A stretch of DNA of 64,000 bases from Lamprocystis purpurea DSM 4197 (lineage in GTDB: Bacteria > Pseudomonadota > Gammaproteobacteria > Chromatiales > Chromatiaceae). This document shows positions 9,360 to 19,000 of this stretch, in pieces. The notes below the pieces were generated by a model that saw only the letters and a program-made list of their open reading frames with translations, had not been told where the DNA came from and ran no database searches. Location: contig NZ_KB902498.1 in the NCBI RefSeq assembly GCF_000379525.1, positions 110,391 to 174,390 of the forward strand. The letters run 5' to 3'. Position 1 is the stretch's first letter. Each line of letters starts with the position of its first letter. The translations under genes and the position numbers were made by a program.

Positions 9360-9390
9360 AAGAAACCGGGTCTGTTGGCGGATAAAAGGA

Positions 9391-9422
9391 AACGGGCCTC
9401 GGGGGTGACTCCAAGGCCCGTT
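9391..9422 (-). terminator. Intrinsic terminator-like hairpin, minus strand
   Basis: AACGGGCCT at 9391-9399 pairs perfectly with AGGCCCGTT at 9414-9422 across a 14-base loop. Read on the minus strand, the stem is followed by TCCTTTTATCC. It lies just upstream of maeB and would end transcription coming from the PliI-type gene. Confidence 0.55.
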
Positions 9423-9590
9423 GATTGGGTGGCGGGATGGCAGCCGGCAGCCAACCGCGCTGTACGCCAGTGGCCGCCCGACGGTTAGGGCAGCCCTTGT
9501 TTCAGCAGCGGTTCTTGGAAGCGTGAAGCAGCATCAAGGGTCGGAGTATAACCGAAGCCGGTGTTCGACCAACGTGCCGGCGGGCGCAAG

Positions 9591-9780
9591 CAGCAACTCC
9601 AAATTCGGGCGGCATCGCGCGGCCCTTGGTGGATGCGGCGCGCGCGACCGCCGTGCCGGGTCCCGGACACCGAGCGGCGCGCCTTATCCACCCTACAGCC
9701 GACCCGGTTTTGTAGGGTGGATAAGCGCAGCGCATCCACCATCAGCCCTTGCCGGGCGCAGCACCTCCAAGACCGGGCAG
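9591..9780 (+). repeat. MITE-like palindromic repeat, copy 2
   Basis: The core at 9627-9741 has the TGGTGGATGCGG and CGCATCCACCA ends and the paired CTTATCCACCCTAC/GTAGGGTGGATAAG blocks. The left outer terminal repeat (CAGCAACTCC then AAATTCGGG) begins at 9591. The right outer repeat is degraded around 9762-9780. It is located 20 bases beyond the stop codon of the PliI-type gene. Confidence 0.8.
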
Positions 9781-9800
9781 AACGCGGCACGGGGTGAAGC

Positions 9801-10367
9801 TCAGTACTCGAACATCTTGTCGAGCTTGAGAGCCCAGCCGGCCTCTCCGGGCGTGAGTTTGTACTGAAGCTGGCGCATCTTGCCGGTCCGCTCGCCGTCC
9901 TTGCCGCAGAGCGGGAACCGGTAAGCAAAGACGCTTTCGACGATGGCCATGTCATCATGACCGCAATAGCCCTGGTCGGCGTTTGGAACCTCGCCGAGCG
10001 GCGGCAGAAAAATCATGCTCATCGACTTCTTCTTGTTGGCGCTGTACGCCACCAGCGACATGCGCGCATCCGCCCCCGGTTCCCGAACATAGACATACAC
10101 CTCAGGCGAGCCGTCGACATTGATATCGGCCACCTCGGCGCGCACGACAGTCCCCGTCACCGGCCAGACCAGCTTCGTGTTGTCGATCTCAAGGCCCGCC
10201 GGTTGGACTTCCACCGAATTGCCTTGGGCCGCATTGGCGCTGGTGACCTGAAAGGAGATGCCGAGCAGGCTCAGCGTCTCGTCGAAGGGGTTGGCCGCGT
10301 GCGCGCCCGGCGCCGTGCAGGCCAGGGCCGCGCCGACGATGAGACCAAGGGGGAGACGGTTATTCAT
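9801..10367 (-). CDS. PliI-family periplasmic inhibitor of I-type lysozyme
   Basis: The product is 188 residues. A GAGGTG ribosome site lies eight bases before the ATG, and a clear signal peptide is present (LGLIVGAALACTAPGAHA, cleavage near residue 25). The mature part shows the PliI features: LSLLGISFQVTSANAAQGN, a GDLN-like ADINVDGSPEVYVYV segment, and the SMSMIFLPPL then GYCGHDD region. Known PliI proteins bind and inhibit invertebrate-type lysozymes and act as periplasmic defence against host or predator muramidases. Two Cys residues (GYCGHDD and PLCGKDG) could form a disulfide in the periplasm. Confidence 0.78.
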   Translation of the reverse strand: MNNRLPLGLIVGAALACTAPGAHAANPFDETLSLLGISFQVTSANAAQGNSVEVQPAGLEIDNTKLVWPVTGTVVRAEVADINVDGSPEVYVYVREPGADARMSLVAYSANKKKSMSMIFLPPLGEVPNADQGYCGHDDMAIVESVFAYRFPLCGKDGERTGKMRQLQYKLTPGEAGWALKLDKMFEY

Positions 10368-10683
10368 GCTGATTCACCTCAAGTTGAGTCAGTGCTCATC
10401 AAAATGCGATTGATATAAAAACATAGAGTTACGATAGACGGATTCTAAGGCGATCCATATATTCTCCGCAACGACCGGACCAAGCATTCTCGACCCGGAC
10501 CGATCCTGTCAGACTGTCTACCTGAGAGCTTGCCGATCTGCGGGGCCGCGAGTACCGGTTGTGGCTGAGGGACCATCTTGCGATCTACGGCGTGCGCAAT
10601 GCCGTGCCGGCGCCGGGCTACCGGTCACCTGACCAGCAACGGATCAATGCCGGTGCCGACTGAACCGCAGGACTGCCGCGAAA
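10368..10683. other. Intergenic region upstream of the BREX operon
   Basis: The left part (10390-10460) is AT-rich and probably holds the promoters of the PliI-type gene and of BREX, though no clear -35/-10 pair can be assigned. An open stretch from about 10530 to 10664 (containing LRGREYRLWLRDHLAIYG in one frame) looks like the tail of a lost protein. It has no start and ends in TGA, so it is probably a remnant at the island boundary. No integrase, direct repeat or copy of the tmRNA 3' end was found here. Confidence 0.4.
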
Positions 10684-11484
10684 GTGAACGAAGACAACAG
10701 GCAAAACAATAAACTGGAGCGCTTCGGGTTCAGTTGTCAGCGAGGCGGGGTCCATACCGCCCGGACGATGATGCTCGTCGAGCTGCGCGCCTTGCTGTCC
10801 TATGTGGACACGGCTGACGCGGCTAAGACCGATTACCTGGAGGCCATAGAGACCGCCAATTGCCTCGGCAAACGCTCGGGCAAGACGCGGGCGTTGAGCT
10901 TCCGGCACCTGGCCGGTCTCTACGCGCTCGAACCCGGCGTGTTGGTGTTTCGCGCCCTGCGGTTCTTCTGGCAGCGCGATGTCGATGGGCAGCCGCTGTT
11001 GGCAGCACTGTGCGCCTACTCGCGCGACCCCATTCTTCGGGCCACCGTCCCCTTTGTCCTGGGGTTCCAGGAAGGGGCCACCGTCAACCGTGAGGCGGTG
11101 GAAGCGTTCATCGATGCGCAAGAGCCGGGGCGCTTCAGCAAGGCTACGCTCAAGTCCACCGCGCAGAACATCAACGCGTCCTGGACCCAATCGGGTCACC
11201 TGGCTGGCCGCGTCCGCAAGGTGCGGACCCGCGCCGTGGCGACGCCAGGTACGGTGTCGCTGGCGCTTCTTCTGGGCTACGTCAGCGGTCTGCGGGGCGA
11301 GTCGCTGTTCAAGAGCGACTACACCCGAATGCTGGACTGCTCCTTCGAAAAGACGATCGAGCTGGCTGAAGACGCCTCGCGCCGAGGCTGGATCTCGCTC
11401 AAGCGCGTCGGCCAGGTCGTCGAGGTGCTTTTTCCGAACCTGATCACCGCGCATGAAATGGAGTGGCTCCGTGAGCAGAATTAA
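10684..11484 (+). CDS. brxA: BREX system protein BrxA (DUF1819)
   Basis: This is the first gene of the BREX type 1 operon. The product is 266 residues from a GTG start, which was chosen because the conserved DUF1819 block (FSCQRGGVHTARTMMLVELRALL) begins about 15 residues in and would be cut by later starts. The rest is mostly helical, with the expected LSFRHLAGLYAL and GRFSKATLKSTAQNINASW segments typical of this small winged-helix DNA-binding protein. In characterised BREX systems BrxA binds DNA. The end overlaps brxB, indicating translational coupling and one transcript through brxL. Confidence 0.88.
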   Translation: MNEDNRQNNKLERFGFSCQRGGVHTARTMMLVELRALLSYVDTADAAKTDYLEAIETANCLGKRSGKTRALSFRHLAGLYALEPGVLVFRALRFFWQRDVDGQPLLAALCAYSRDPILRATVPFVLGFQEGATVNREAVEAFIDAQEPGRFSKATLKSTAQNINASWTQSGHLAGRVRKVRTRAVATPGTVSLALLLGYVSGLRGESLFKSDYTRMLDCSFEKTIELAEDASRRGWISLKRVGQVVEVLFPNLITAHEMEWLREQN

Positions 11485-12022
11485 ACGATTGACCCAGTCC
11501 TACAGCAAGTACGTGGCGGTGCCATGGCGTGATGACGCCGCCGCCGCTCAGCGCGTCATCTTCTGCGTCTACCATGAGACCGAAGAGCTGCGCCTGCGGG
11601 CCAAAGTCGACGAGTTCGAGATCGCCACCCGCGCGGCGGGCCATGACTGGGCCTTGTTCGACCTGACGGACTCTTTCCCGAACTGGTTGGCGTCCCAGCG
11701 GTACGCCAAGAGCTACTTCCAAAAGCCCAATTTGCTGTGCACGCTGCTGCCCAAGTACCTCGGCACCATCGAAGCCGCGTTCGAGACCTTCCTGCAGGAC
11801 AAGAACGTCGGAGAAAACTGTGTCGTGGCGCTCCAAGGTGCGGGCACTCTGTTCGGCTTCCTGAAGGTCAAGGAAGTCGTGGATAAGCTCGCTCCCAAGG
11901 TGAAGGGTCGCCTGCTGGTGTTCTTCCCCGGCAGCTACGAGGATAACAACTACCGCTTGCTGGATGGGTACGACGGCTGGAACTACCTCGCCGTGCCGAT
12001 CACCGCAGACAAAGAATTCTGA
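11471..12022 (+). CDS. brxB: BREX system protein BrxB (DUF1788)
   Basis: The product is about 183 residues from the GTG at 11471; an ATG at 11453 is the alternative. The GTG start is preferred because family members begin close to the SRIKRLTQSYSKYV motif and it leaves a 14-base overlap with brxA. The DUF1788 hallmarks are visible: PWRDDAAAAQRVIFCVYHETEELRLRAK, then RLLVFFPGSYEDNNYRLLDGYDGWNYLA at the C terminus. BrxB is required for BREX defence and methylation in known systems and associates with other BREX components. Its biochemical role is not established. Confidence 0.88.
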   Translation: MSRIKRLTQSYSKYVAVPWRDDAAAAQRVIFCVYHETEELRLRAKVDEFEIATRAAGHDWALFDLTDSFPNWLASQRYAKSYFQKPNLLCTLLPKYLGTIEAAFETFLQDKNVGENCVVALQGAGTLFGFLKVKEVVDKLAPKVKGRLLVFFPGSYEDNNYRLLDGYDGWNYLAVPITADKEF

Positions 12023-12036
12023 AGAAGGGGAAGCAC

Positions 12037-15000
12037 TTGCTCAATCGCGACATCTACCAGAAGGACCCGTCGACCCGCAAGCTGGTCAACGAGGGTGTGG
12101 CCAGCGTCAACGACGAAAAAACCAACCAGGCGCTGTCCGTGCTGCGGTACGAGCTCGAAACCTTCGTCTGCGATGGCCAGTACGAAAAGGGTATGGAGCA
12201 CATCCTTCACGTCTACCTGAAGAATATCGAGCAGGCCGAGCAGCCTGCCGCGTGGGTGAGTGGCTTCTACGGCTCGGGCAAGTCACACCTGGTCAAGATG
12301 CTGCGGGCGCTCTGGGTGGATAGCGCATTCGACGACGGGGCCACCGCACGCGGTATCGCGAACGTGCCTCAAGGTGTGAGCGACCAGCTCAAGGAACTCA
12401 GCACTCAGGCGAAGCGCCACGGCGGTCTGCACGCGGCGTCCGGCACGCTCGGCTCCAGTTCGCGCGACAAGTCCGTGCGCATGGCCCTGTTGGGCATCCT
12501 CTTCAAGTCCGTGGGCCTGCCGGAGCAGTACCCGGTGGCACGCTTTGTCCTGTGGCTCCAGCATGATGGCATCTACGACGCGGTGCGGGGCCACGTTGAA
12601 CAGAGCGGTTTCGACTGGAACGAAGAACTCGACAACTTCTACGTGGCCGAGGGGTTGCACGAGGCACTGGTCAAGGCCAAGCCCAACCTGTTCACGTCCC
12701 TAGCATCCTGCGTCGAGACTCTGAACAACCTTTACCCCTATGTTCAGGACGTCTCCAGCGGAGACATGCTCAAAGCCATTCGCCAGGTGCTGACCCGCGA
12801 TGGCAAGTTCCCGCTCACCCTGGTGGTGCTGGACGAGGTGCAGCAGTACATCGGCGAGGACAGCCAGCGGTCCATCGATGTGCAGGAAGTGGTCGAAGCC
12901 TGCTGCAAGAGCATCGGCGCCAAGATGCTGTTCATCGGCACCGGCCAAACCGCTGTCACCGGCACCTCCAACCTCAAGAAGCTCGAAGGCCGCTTCACTG
13001 TCCGCGTAGAGCTGTCCGACGCCGACGTCGATGCCGTGATCCGTCAGGTCATCCTGGCCAAGAAGCCCGCAGCCAAGGCTCCGGTCGAACAAGTGATGCA
13101 GACCAACCTGGGCGAAATCTCGCGCCACCTGGCCGGCACCACCATCGGACACCGCGCCGACGACATCCCATTCTTTCCGCAGGACTACCCCATCCTGCCC
13201 GTGCGCCGCCGCTTCTGGGAGAACACCCTTCGCGTGTTGGACCAGACCGGCACCGACAGCCAATTGCGCAACCAGCTCTCGATGATCCACAAGGTCATCC
13301 AGACCAACCTGAACGCGGCGGTCGGCTGCGTCGTGCCGGCGGACTACCTCTATTTCGATGCGGCCGACAAACTGCTCCAGTCGCGCATCCTGCCGCGCAA
13401 AGTCCATGAGAAGACCATGGTCTGGGCCAAGGGCGCCGACGACCAGCGCCTGATGGGCCGCGCCTGTGGTCTGGTGTTCCTGATCAGCAAGCTGGCGGGC
13501 AGCAACAACGAAATCGGCATTCGCGCCACGGTCGACACACTGGCCGATCTGTTGGTGGAAGATCTGACCCAAGGCTCCAGCGCACTGCGCAGCAAGCTCC
13601 CGAGTGTGCTCGACACGTGCGAGCTGCTGATGAAGGTGGGTGACGAGTACCGCATCCAGACCGAGGAAAGCGCCGCCTGGAACGACGAGTTCCTCAGTCA
13701 GCGCAACAACCTGGCCAACGAATCCCACCGGGTGGATGCGGAGCGCGACGATCGCATCCGCAAGAAATTCGGCGAGATGGTACGCAAGCTGTCGCTCACC
13801 CAAGGCACGTCCAAGGTCACGCGCGACATCTTCCCGGTGTTCGATGCGCAGTTGCCGGGCGATGCCGGCGAGAAAGTCTGCGTCTGGGTGCGTGATGGCT
13901 GGAGCATCGACGAGAACTCGGTGCGTGCCGACGCGCGTCAGGCGGGCAATCAGTCGCCCACCGTGTTCGTGTTCATCCCCAAGCGCTCGGCCGATGACCT
14001 GCGGCACTACCTGATCGACTTCAAAGCGGCCAGTGCAACATTAGATAAGCGCGGGGTCCCCGTGCCGGGCGATGGCACTGAGGCGCGTGCCGCGATGGAA
14101 ACAATCAAGCAAACTGCTGAAGGCAAGATCCGCGAACTGCTGCAAGAAGCCTTCTCCGGCGCCCGTGTCTTCCAGGGCGGCGGGAACGAGATCCTGGGAG
14201 GCGACCTGCAGGAGATGACGCTGGAAGCCGCCGCCAACGCGCTGCACCGGCTCTACCCGCAATTTCACATCGCCGACCATGCCGCCTGGGCCAAGGTCTA
14301 CGAGAAAGCGCAGAAAGGGGCGCCGGACGCTCTGAAGAGCGTGGGCGACGACGGCGAGCCCGCTAAGAACCCGGTCTGCAAAGCCATCCTGGCCTGCATT
14401 GCCGGCGGCAAGAAGGGCATCGACATCCGCAAGCACTTCGAGGGCGCCACCTACGGCTGGTCGGGCGACGCGGTGGACGGTGGCTTGCAGGTGCTGCTGT
14501 TGGCCGGGCTGCTCCGTGCCCAGGATGAAAAGGGCCAAGTCATCGACCCGAAAGACCTGGAGCGCAAGTCCATCGGCAAGGTGATGTTCAAGGTGGAGTC
14601 CGCCATCGTCACCACCGCCCAACGCATCCAGATCCGCAAGTTGCTGCAGAAGGTCGGGATCTCGGCCAAGCAGGGCGAGGAGCTGGCCTCTGTGCCGCAG
14701 TTCTTGCAGGCCATGCTGGGGCTCGCCGATCAGGCCGGCGGTGAAGCACCGAAACCGGCGCGACCGGACACCCTGTCCATCGACGAGATCCGGCTGACCG
14801 CCGGCAATGAGCAACTGCTTGCCCTCTACAACCGGCGCGATGCGCTTGGCCCCAGTATTGATCACTGGACCGACGCGTCCCAGCGCATCGCCACGCGCTG
14901 GCCGAGCTGGACCCTGCTGAAGCGTCTGATGGACCACGCCTCCGGGCTCCCGGACATCGAGGTCATCCTGGTCCAGGTGAACACCATCGCGCAGCAGCGC

Positions 15001-15477
15001 CAGCTTCTCGATGACCCGGACCTCATCGCGCCGCTGGTCGCCAACCTGACCCAACTGCTGCGCGATGCGCTCAACAGACTCGATGACGCCTATGCCGCCC
15101 GTCATGCGGAGGGCCTCGCACGCCTGGAAGCGGACACCAACTGGCAGCAACTGGAACCCGAGCAGCGTTACCCGCTCATGTCCGCACAGTCCCTGCATGA
15201 AGCGGCTCGGCCTAAGGTGGCGGTGCAATCCACGAGCGATGTCCTGACCACCCTGGATACCTGCGCCCTGTCGATGTTCAGCGACCGCGTGGCCGCCATG
15301 CCCGCCCGCTTCGAGCAGGTCGCGCAAGCGGCCGCCGAGCTTTGCGAACCCCAGGCGCAGTTCATTCAGGTGCCGCGCCGCACGCTCAAGACCGACGCGG
15401 AGATCGACGCCTGGCTCGATGAGGTGAAGCAACAACTCAAGGCCGCCCTCGCACAGGGGCCGGTCGTCATCCGCTAG
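12037..15477 (+). CDS. brxC: BREX P-loop ATPase BrxC
   Basis: The product is 1146 residues, the normal size. The TTG start follows AAGGGGA at good spacing. Walker A is GFYGSGKSHLVK near residues 75-86 and Walker B is LVVLDEVQQYI near 261-272. The remainder is long and helical with no further recognised catalytic motif. BrxC (formerly PglY-like) is an essential ATPase of BREX, thought to help recognise or process non-self DNA together with PglX and PglZ. The gene lies 14 bases after brxB. The frame is fully open, with codon use like the rest of the operon. Confidence 0.93.
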   Translation: MLNRDIYQKDPSTRKLVNEGVASVNDEKTNQALSVLRYELETFVCDGQYEKGMEHILHVYLKNIEQAEQPAAWVSGFYGSGKSHLVKMLRALWVDSAFDDGATARGIANVPQGVSDQLKELSTQAKRHGGLHAASGTLGSSSRDKSVRMALLGILFKSVGLPEQYPVARFVLWLQHDGIYDAVRGHVEQSGFDWNEELDNFYVAEGLHEALVKAKPNLFTSLASCVETLNNLYPYVQDVSSGDMLKAIRQVLTRDGKFPLTLVVLDEVQQYIGEDSQRSIDVQEVVEACCKSIGAKMLFIGTGQTAVTGTSNLKKLEGRFTVRVELSDADVDAVIRQVILAKKPAAKAPVEQVMQTNLGEISRHLAGTTIGHRADDIPFFPQDYPILPVRRRFWENTLRVLDQTGTDSQLRNQLSMIHKVIQTNLNAAVGCVVPADYLYFDAADKLLQSRILPRKVHEKTMVWAKGADDQRLMGRACGLVFLISKLAGSNNEIGIRATVDTLADLLVEDLTQGSSALRSKLPSVLDTCELLMKVGDEYRIQTEESAAWNDEFLSQRNNLANESHRVDAERDDRIRKKFGEMVRKLSLTQGTSKVTRDIFPVFDAQLPGDAGEKVCVWVRDGWSIDENSVRADARQAGNQSPTVFVFIPKRSADDLRHYLIDFKAASATLDKRGVPVPGDGTEARAAMETIKQTAEGKIRELLQEAFSGARVFQGGGNEILGGDLQEMTLEAAANALHRLYPQFHIADHAAWAKVYEKAQKGAPDALKSVGDDGEPAKNPVCKAILACIAGGKKGIDIRKHFEGATYGWSGDAVDGGLQVLLLAGLLRAQDEKGQVIDPKDLERKSIGKVMFKVESAIVTTAQRIQIRKLLQKVGISAKQGEELASVPQFLQAMLGLADQAGGEAPKPARPDTLSIDEIRLTAGNEQLLALYNRRDALGPSIDHWTDASQRIATRWPSWTLLKRLMDHASGLPDIEVILVQVNTIAQQRQLLDDPDLIAPLVANLTQLLRDALNRLDDAYAARHAEGLARLEADTNWQQLEPEQRYPLMSAQSLHEAARPKVAVQSTSDVLTTLDTCALSMFSDRVAAMPARFEQVAQAAAELCEPQAQFIQVPRRTLKTDAEIDAWLDEVKQQLKAALAQGPVVIR

Positions 15478-15486
15478 GCCGACCGC

Positions 15487-15965
15487 ATGCGCACCGCAAG
15501 CCAGATTGCCGCGCTCTTGCCCGAGCTCGATGCGACCATCGCGGATGCACTCGAAGATCAGGAAAGTGCTCTCGCCCACCGCCATGGAGGTCTTGCGCAC
15601 TCTGGCCAAGCAAGAGAACGCCCCGCGTGATCTTCTGCGCATGGGGGACCGACAACTCCTAAAAGCCTTGGGGATTCTACCCGCTGAACGAACCACCCGC
15701 GCCTTGGTCTTGCTGGTCGTTGACGAGGCCGCCATTCGCGCCCATGTCCAAAAGATTTTGATGAATGCCTTCTGCCATGCCGACTATCGCTTGCCGGGTC
15801 CAGTGATGGTGAAGCTGTTTCGGGATCGCATGGAGATCAGCAATCGAAGACACCGGCATGAGCCGCAGCGCGGCCAAGCGCCTGCTCGAAGCCCTGCGCG
15901 CGGACGGTCGGGTCACCCTGGTCGGCAAGGGTCGAGCGACCAGATGGGTCATCGTTGAAAACTAA
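15487..15965 (+). pseudogene. Decayed AlbA_2/ATPase-type regulator between brxC and pglX
   Basis: Three pieces of one gene lie in different frames. The ATG at 15487 opens MRTASQIAALLPELDATIADALEDQ, like the start of proteins with an AlbA_2 domain, but the frame then runs out. From about 15690 another frame reads LVLLVVDEAAIRAHVQKILMNAFCHADYRLPGPVMVKLF then DRMEISN, the N-box and sheet of the GHKL-like ATPase domain. A third frame ends with SRSAAKRLLEALRADGRVTLVGKG and RATRWVIVEN, a winged-helix tail. The large central part is missing. An intact member of the same general type sits at 20259-21752, so this is either a decayed paralogue or an older regulator of the operon. Confidence 0.65.
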
Positions 15966-15969
15966 CATA

Positions 15970-16045
15970 GCCCAAGAATTGGCCCGCGGGCTATTCTTGG
16001 GCCAATAAAAAATATTATTGGCCCAGACGCCATCGATGGGCCAAT
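15970..16045 (+). promoter_or_regulatory. Overlapping inverted repeats before pglX
   Basis: Two perfect 10-bp inverted repeats share bases. GCCCAAGAAT (15970-15979) pairs with ATTCTTGGGC (15993-16002), and TGGGCCAATA (15998-16007) pairs with TATTGGCCCA (16016-16025). A further ATGGGCCAAT lies at 16036-16045. Only one of the two hairpins could form at a time in RNA. Neither is followed by a T-run. Alternatively the repeated TGGGCCAAT could be sites for a dimeric regulator. The pglX ribosome site follows within 30 bases. Confidence 0.45.
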
Positions 16046-16071
16046 GCACGAACCAAAAACAGGACAGCGCA

Positions 16072-19000
16072 GTGAGACCCCTAGAGAAGAGCTTCCGCAT
16101 CCACCTCGAACGCACCGTCAAGTCCGCCCGCGGCGTGGCCGAAGCCGCCGCCCGCGCGGCCTTGGAGCAGCTCGGCGTGGGCGAGGCCGCGCCCCCCGCC
16201 TACCTGGACGAACTCAGCCGCGCCCTGCGGCGTCGCTTGCGCGCCCACGGGCGTCAACTGGGCGATGCGCTGAACGGCGGCAAGGCGCAAACCATCGACC
16301 ACCTGGTGCAAGAAGTGGCCTACCAGCACTGGCACCGCATGCTGTTCGCCCGCTTCCTGGCCGACAACAACCTGCTGATGTACGACGGCGTGGCCGTCAC
16401 TCTCCCAGAGTGCGATGAACTGGCGTCCGACGAAGGCGCCAAGAGCGGCTGGGAACTGGCGGGCACGCTGGCCGCGAGCATGCTGCCGCAAATTTTCCGC
16501 CCCGACTCTCCTGTGTACGAGCTAAGCCTGCCTCAGGAACATCAACATAAGCTGGAGACGCTGCTGGTTAATTTGCCCCCGGCCATTTTCTTGGCTTCAG
16601 ACTCACTGGGGTGGGTTTACCAGTTCTGGCAGGCCGATACCAAAGACCAAATCAACAAGTCGGGAGTGAAGATCGGCGCGGATGAGCTGCCGTCCGTCAC
16701 GCAACTGTTCACCGAGGATTACATGGTGGACTTCCTGTTGGACAACACGATGGGTGCATGGCACGCCGGCAAAGTCCTCGCCGCGAATCCCACGCTGGCC
16801 GAGAACGCCCAGAGCGAAGACGAACTTCGTCAGGCCGTCGCGTTGCCGGGCTGTCCGTGGAGCTATCTGCGGTTTGTAGCCAGACCATGTGTAGCCAGAC
16901 CGTCCCGGTCTGGATCTGCGTTTTCAGAAGAACCAGACCGGGACGGTCTGGCTACGACCGGTCTGTCTACGACCGGTCTCGATCCTTCTTCGCTCGTGAT
17001 CGCCTCCGGCGAAAATCTCCCGCATTGGACCTGCGATCAGGCCGTTTACCACGTCTCGTTCCGGCTCGCGGATTCCGTCCCGCAGGCCAAACGCGAAGAA
17101 TGGATCGCCGAGCGCGAACGTTTGGCCGAGAACGCCAAACGGGCAAACCGCGAGCTGACTGCCGAAGAGGAGGACAGAATCCGGTTCCTTTACTCGGAGC
17201 GAATCGAGAAGTTCCTCGATACAGGCCACGGCGACTGCCTCATGAACCATCCGCCGATCGCCGAACTTGTGGCCGGCGCCTTGCGCCACTTCGACGGTCA
17301 GCGCTACTCCCTCCACGCGTGGTGCGTCATGCCCAACCACGTTCACGTGATCGTGGAACCGCTCCCGGGTCATGACCTCTCCAACATCATCCACTCGTGG
17401 AAATCCTTCACCGCCCATGAGATCAACAAGCGGCTCCAACGTCGCGGCGATGTCTGGCAACACGATGCTTACAACCACATCATCCGTTCGGAAAAGGAAT
17501 ACCGCTTTCAAATCGCCTACGTCTGGGAAAATCCCGACAAGGCCGGGCTGACCGATTGGGTAGCCAGAGCGGTCGTAGCCAGACCGTCTGTAGCCAGACC
17601 GTCCCGGTCTGGGGAAGTAACCAGACCGTCCCGGTCTGAGGAATTAACCAGAGCGTCTCGCTCTGATTCGGAAGAAGAAAACCAGACCGGGACGGTCTGG
17701 CTACCCGCCTGCACCTTCGACGGCTGGCCGAAGACGGCGAAGGAACTCAAATGCCTCGACCCCTGCATGGGCAGCGGCCATTTCGTGGTAGCCATGTTCG
17801 AGCGGCTGGTCGCCTTGCGCCTGGCGGAAGAAAACCTCGACGAGGCCTCCGCCGTGGCGACCGTCATCCGCGACAACCTGTTCGGCCTGGAGATCGACCC
17901 GCGCTGCACCCAGCTCGCCGCCTTCAACCTGGCGCTGGCCGCCTGGCGGCGCGTGGGCCACTGCAAGCTACCGGCGATGAACCTGGCCTGCTCCGGTCTC
18001 GCGCCGAACACCCGCGAAGCCGACTGGCTGGCGATGGCCGGCGACGACGAGCAGCTCAGGAACGGCATGGAACGGCTTTACCGGTTGTTCCAAAAGGCGG
18101 CGATGCTGGGCAGTCTCATCAATCCGCGCGCCAGCGAGGGCGATTTGCTGGAGGCCGGATTCCATGAACTCCAGCCGCTGCTGGAAAAGGCGCTGGCGCA
18201 GGAGGCCGCGGACGACACCGCGTATGAAATGGCTGTGACTGCGCGGGGAGTGGCTAAGGCGGCGGAGATTCTCGCCGGACAGTTCACGCTCGTCGCTACC
18301 AATGTGCCTTACCTTGTTAGTGGAAAGCAAAGCGATTCCCTTAAAGATTTCCTCGTGGCGCATTTCTATTCGGGCCGTTCTGACTTAGCCACGGCGTTTG
18401 TTCTACGAACCGTCCAATTTTGTAGCAAAGGTGGAACTGCCGCACTTGTTACCCCGCAGAATTGGCTGTTCCTCGGTTCTCATCGCAATCTTCGCGAGGA
18501 GCTACTTGCCAAAGCAAAGTGGGAAGCCGTCGTGCGACTCGGTGCAGGGGCTTTCGAGACCATCACGGGTGAGGTGGTCAATGTTGGGCTCGTTTCTTTT
18601 TCGGAAACACTTCCCAGCAAGAGCAGTTCGTTTCTTGGAGTCGATGTCACCGGGCAGGACTCGGTAGCCGGAAAAGAACTGGCACTGCGATCAGATCCAA
18701 TCGCCCACTTCGCACAATTGGCACAACTTGAAAACCCGGACGCACGCGTTCTATTCGAGGAAGCCGGGAAGCTTAAACTGCTTTCGGATTATGTAGTTTG
18801 CCATCAAGGGCTGGCTACTGGCGATCTACCTCGGTCCGGCGCACGGTTTTGGGAGATACCGCGATTCGACCCTGCTTGGATTCCGTGGCAAGGAACTGTC
18901 GACAGCACGTGCGATCACGGCGGACGCTCTGGCGCGCTGTTATGGGAAGGCGGGTTCGGCCAACTCCACGCTTTCAATGAGGCACACAAAGCAGTCCGCA

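Noticed and set aside
9423..9590. A small RNA gene between maeB and the MITE
   Set aside because: The sequence has some GC-rich blocks but no conserved RNA family or consistent secondary structure that I can recognise.
10368..10683. Left attachment repeat matching the tmRNA 3' end
   Set aside because: I looked for TGGTGGAGG or GGTTCGATTCC-like sequence on both strands and found none, so no att pair can be claimed.
16891..17704. CRISPR-like array from the repeated 23-base units in pglX
   Set aside because: The units are inverted and direct palindromes with irregular short spacing and flank a transposase domain, which is the REP pattern rather than repeat-spacer regularity.
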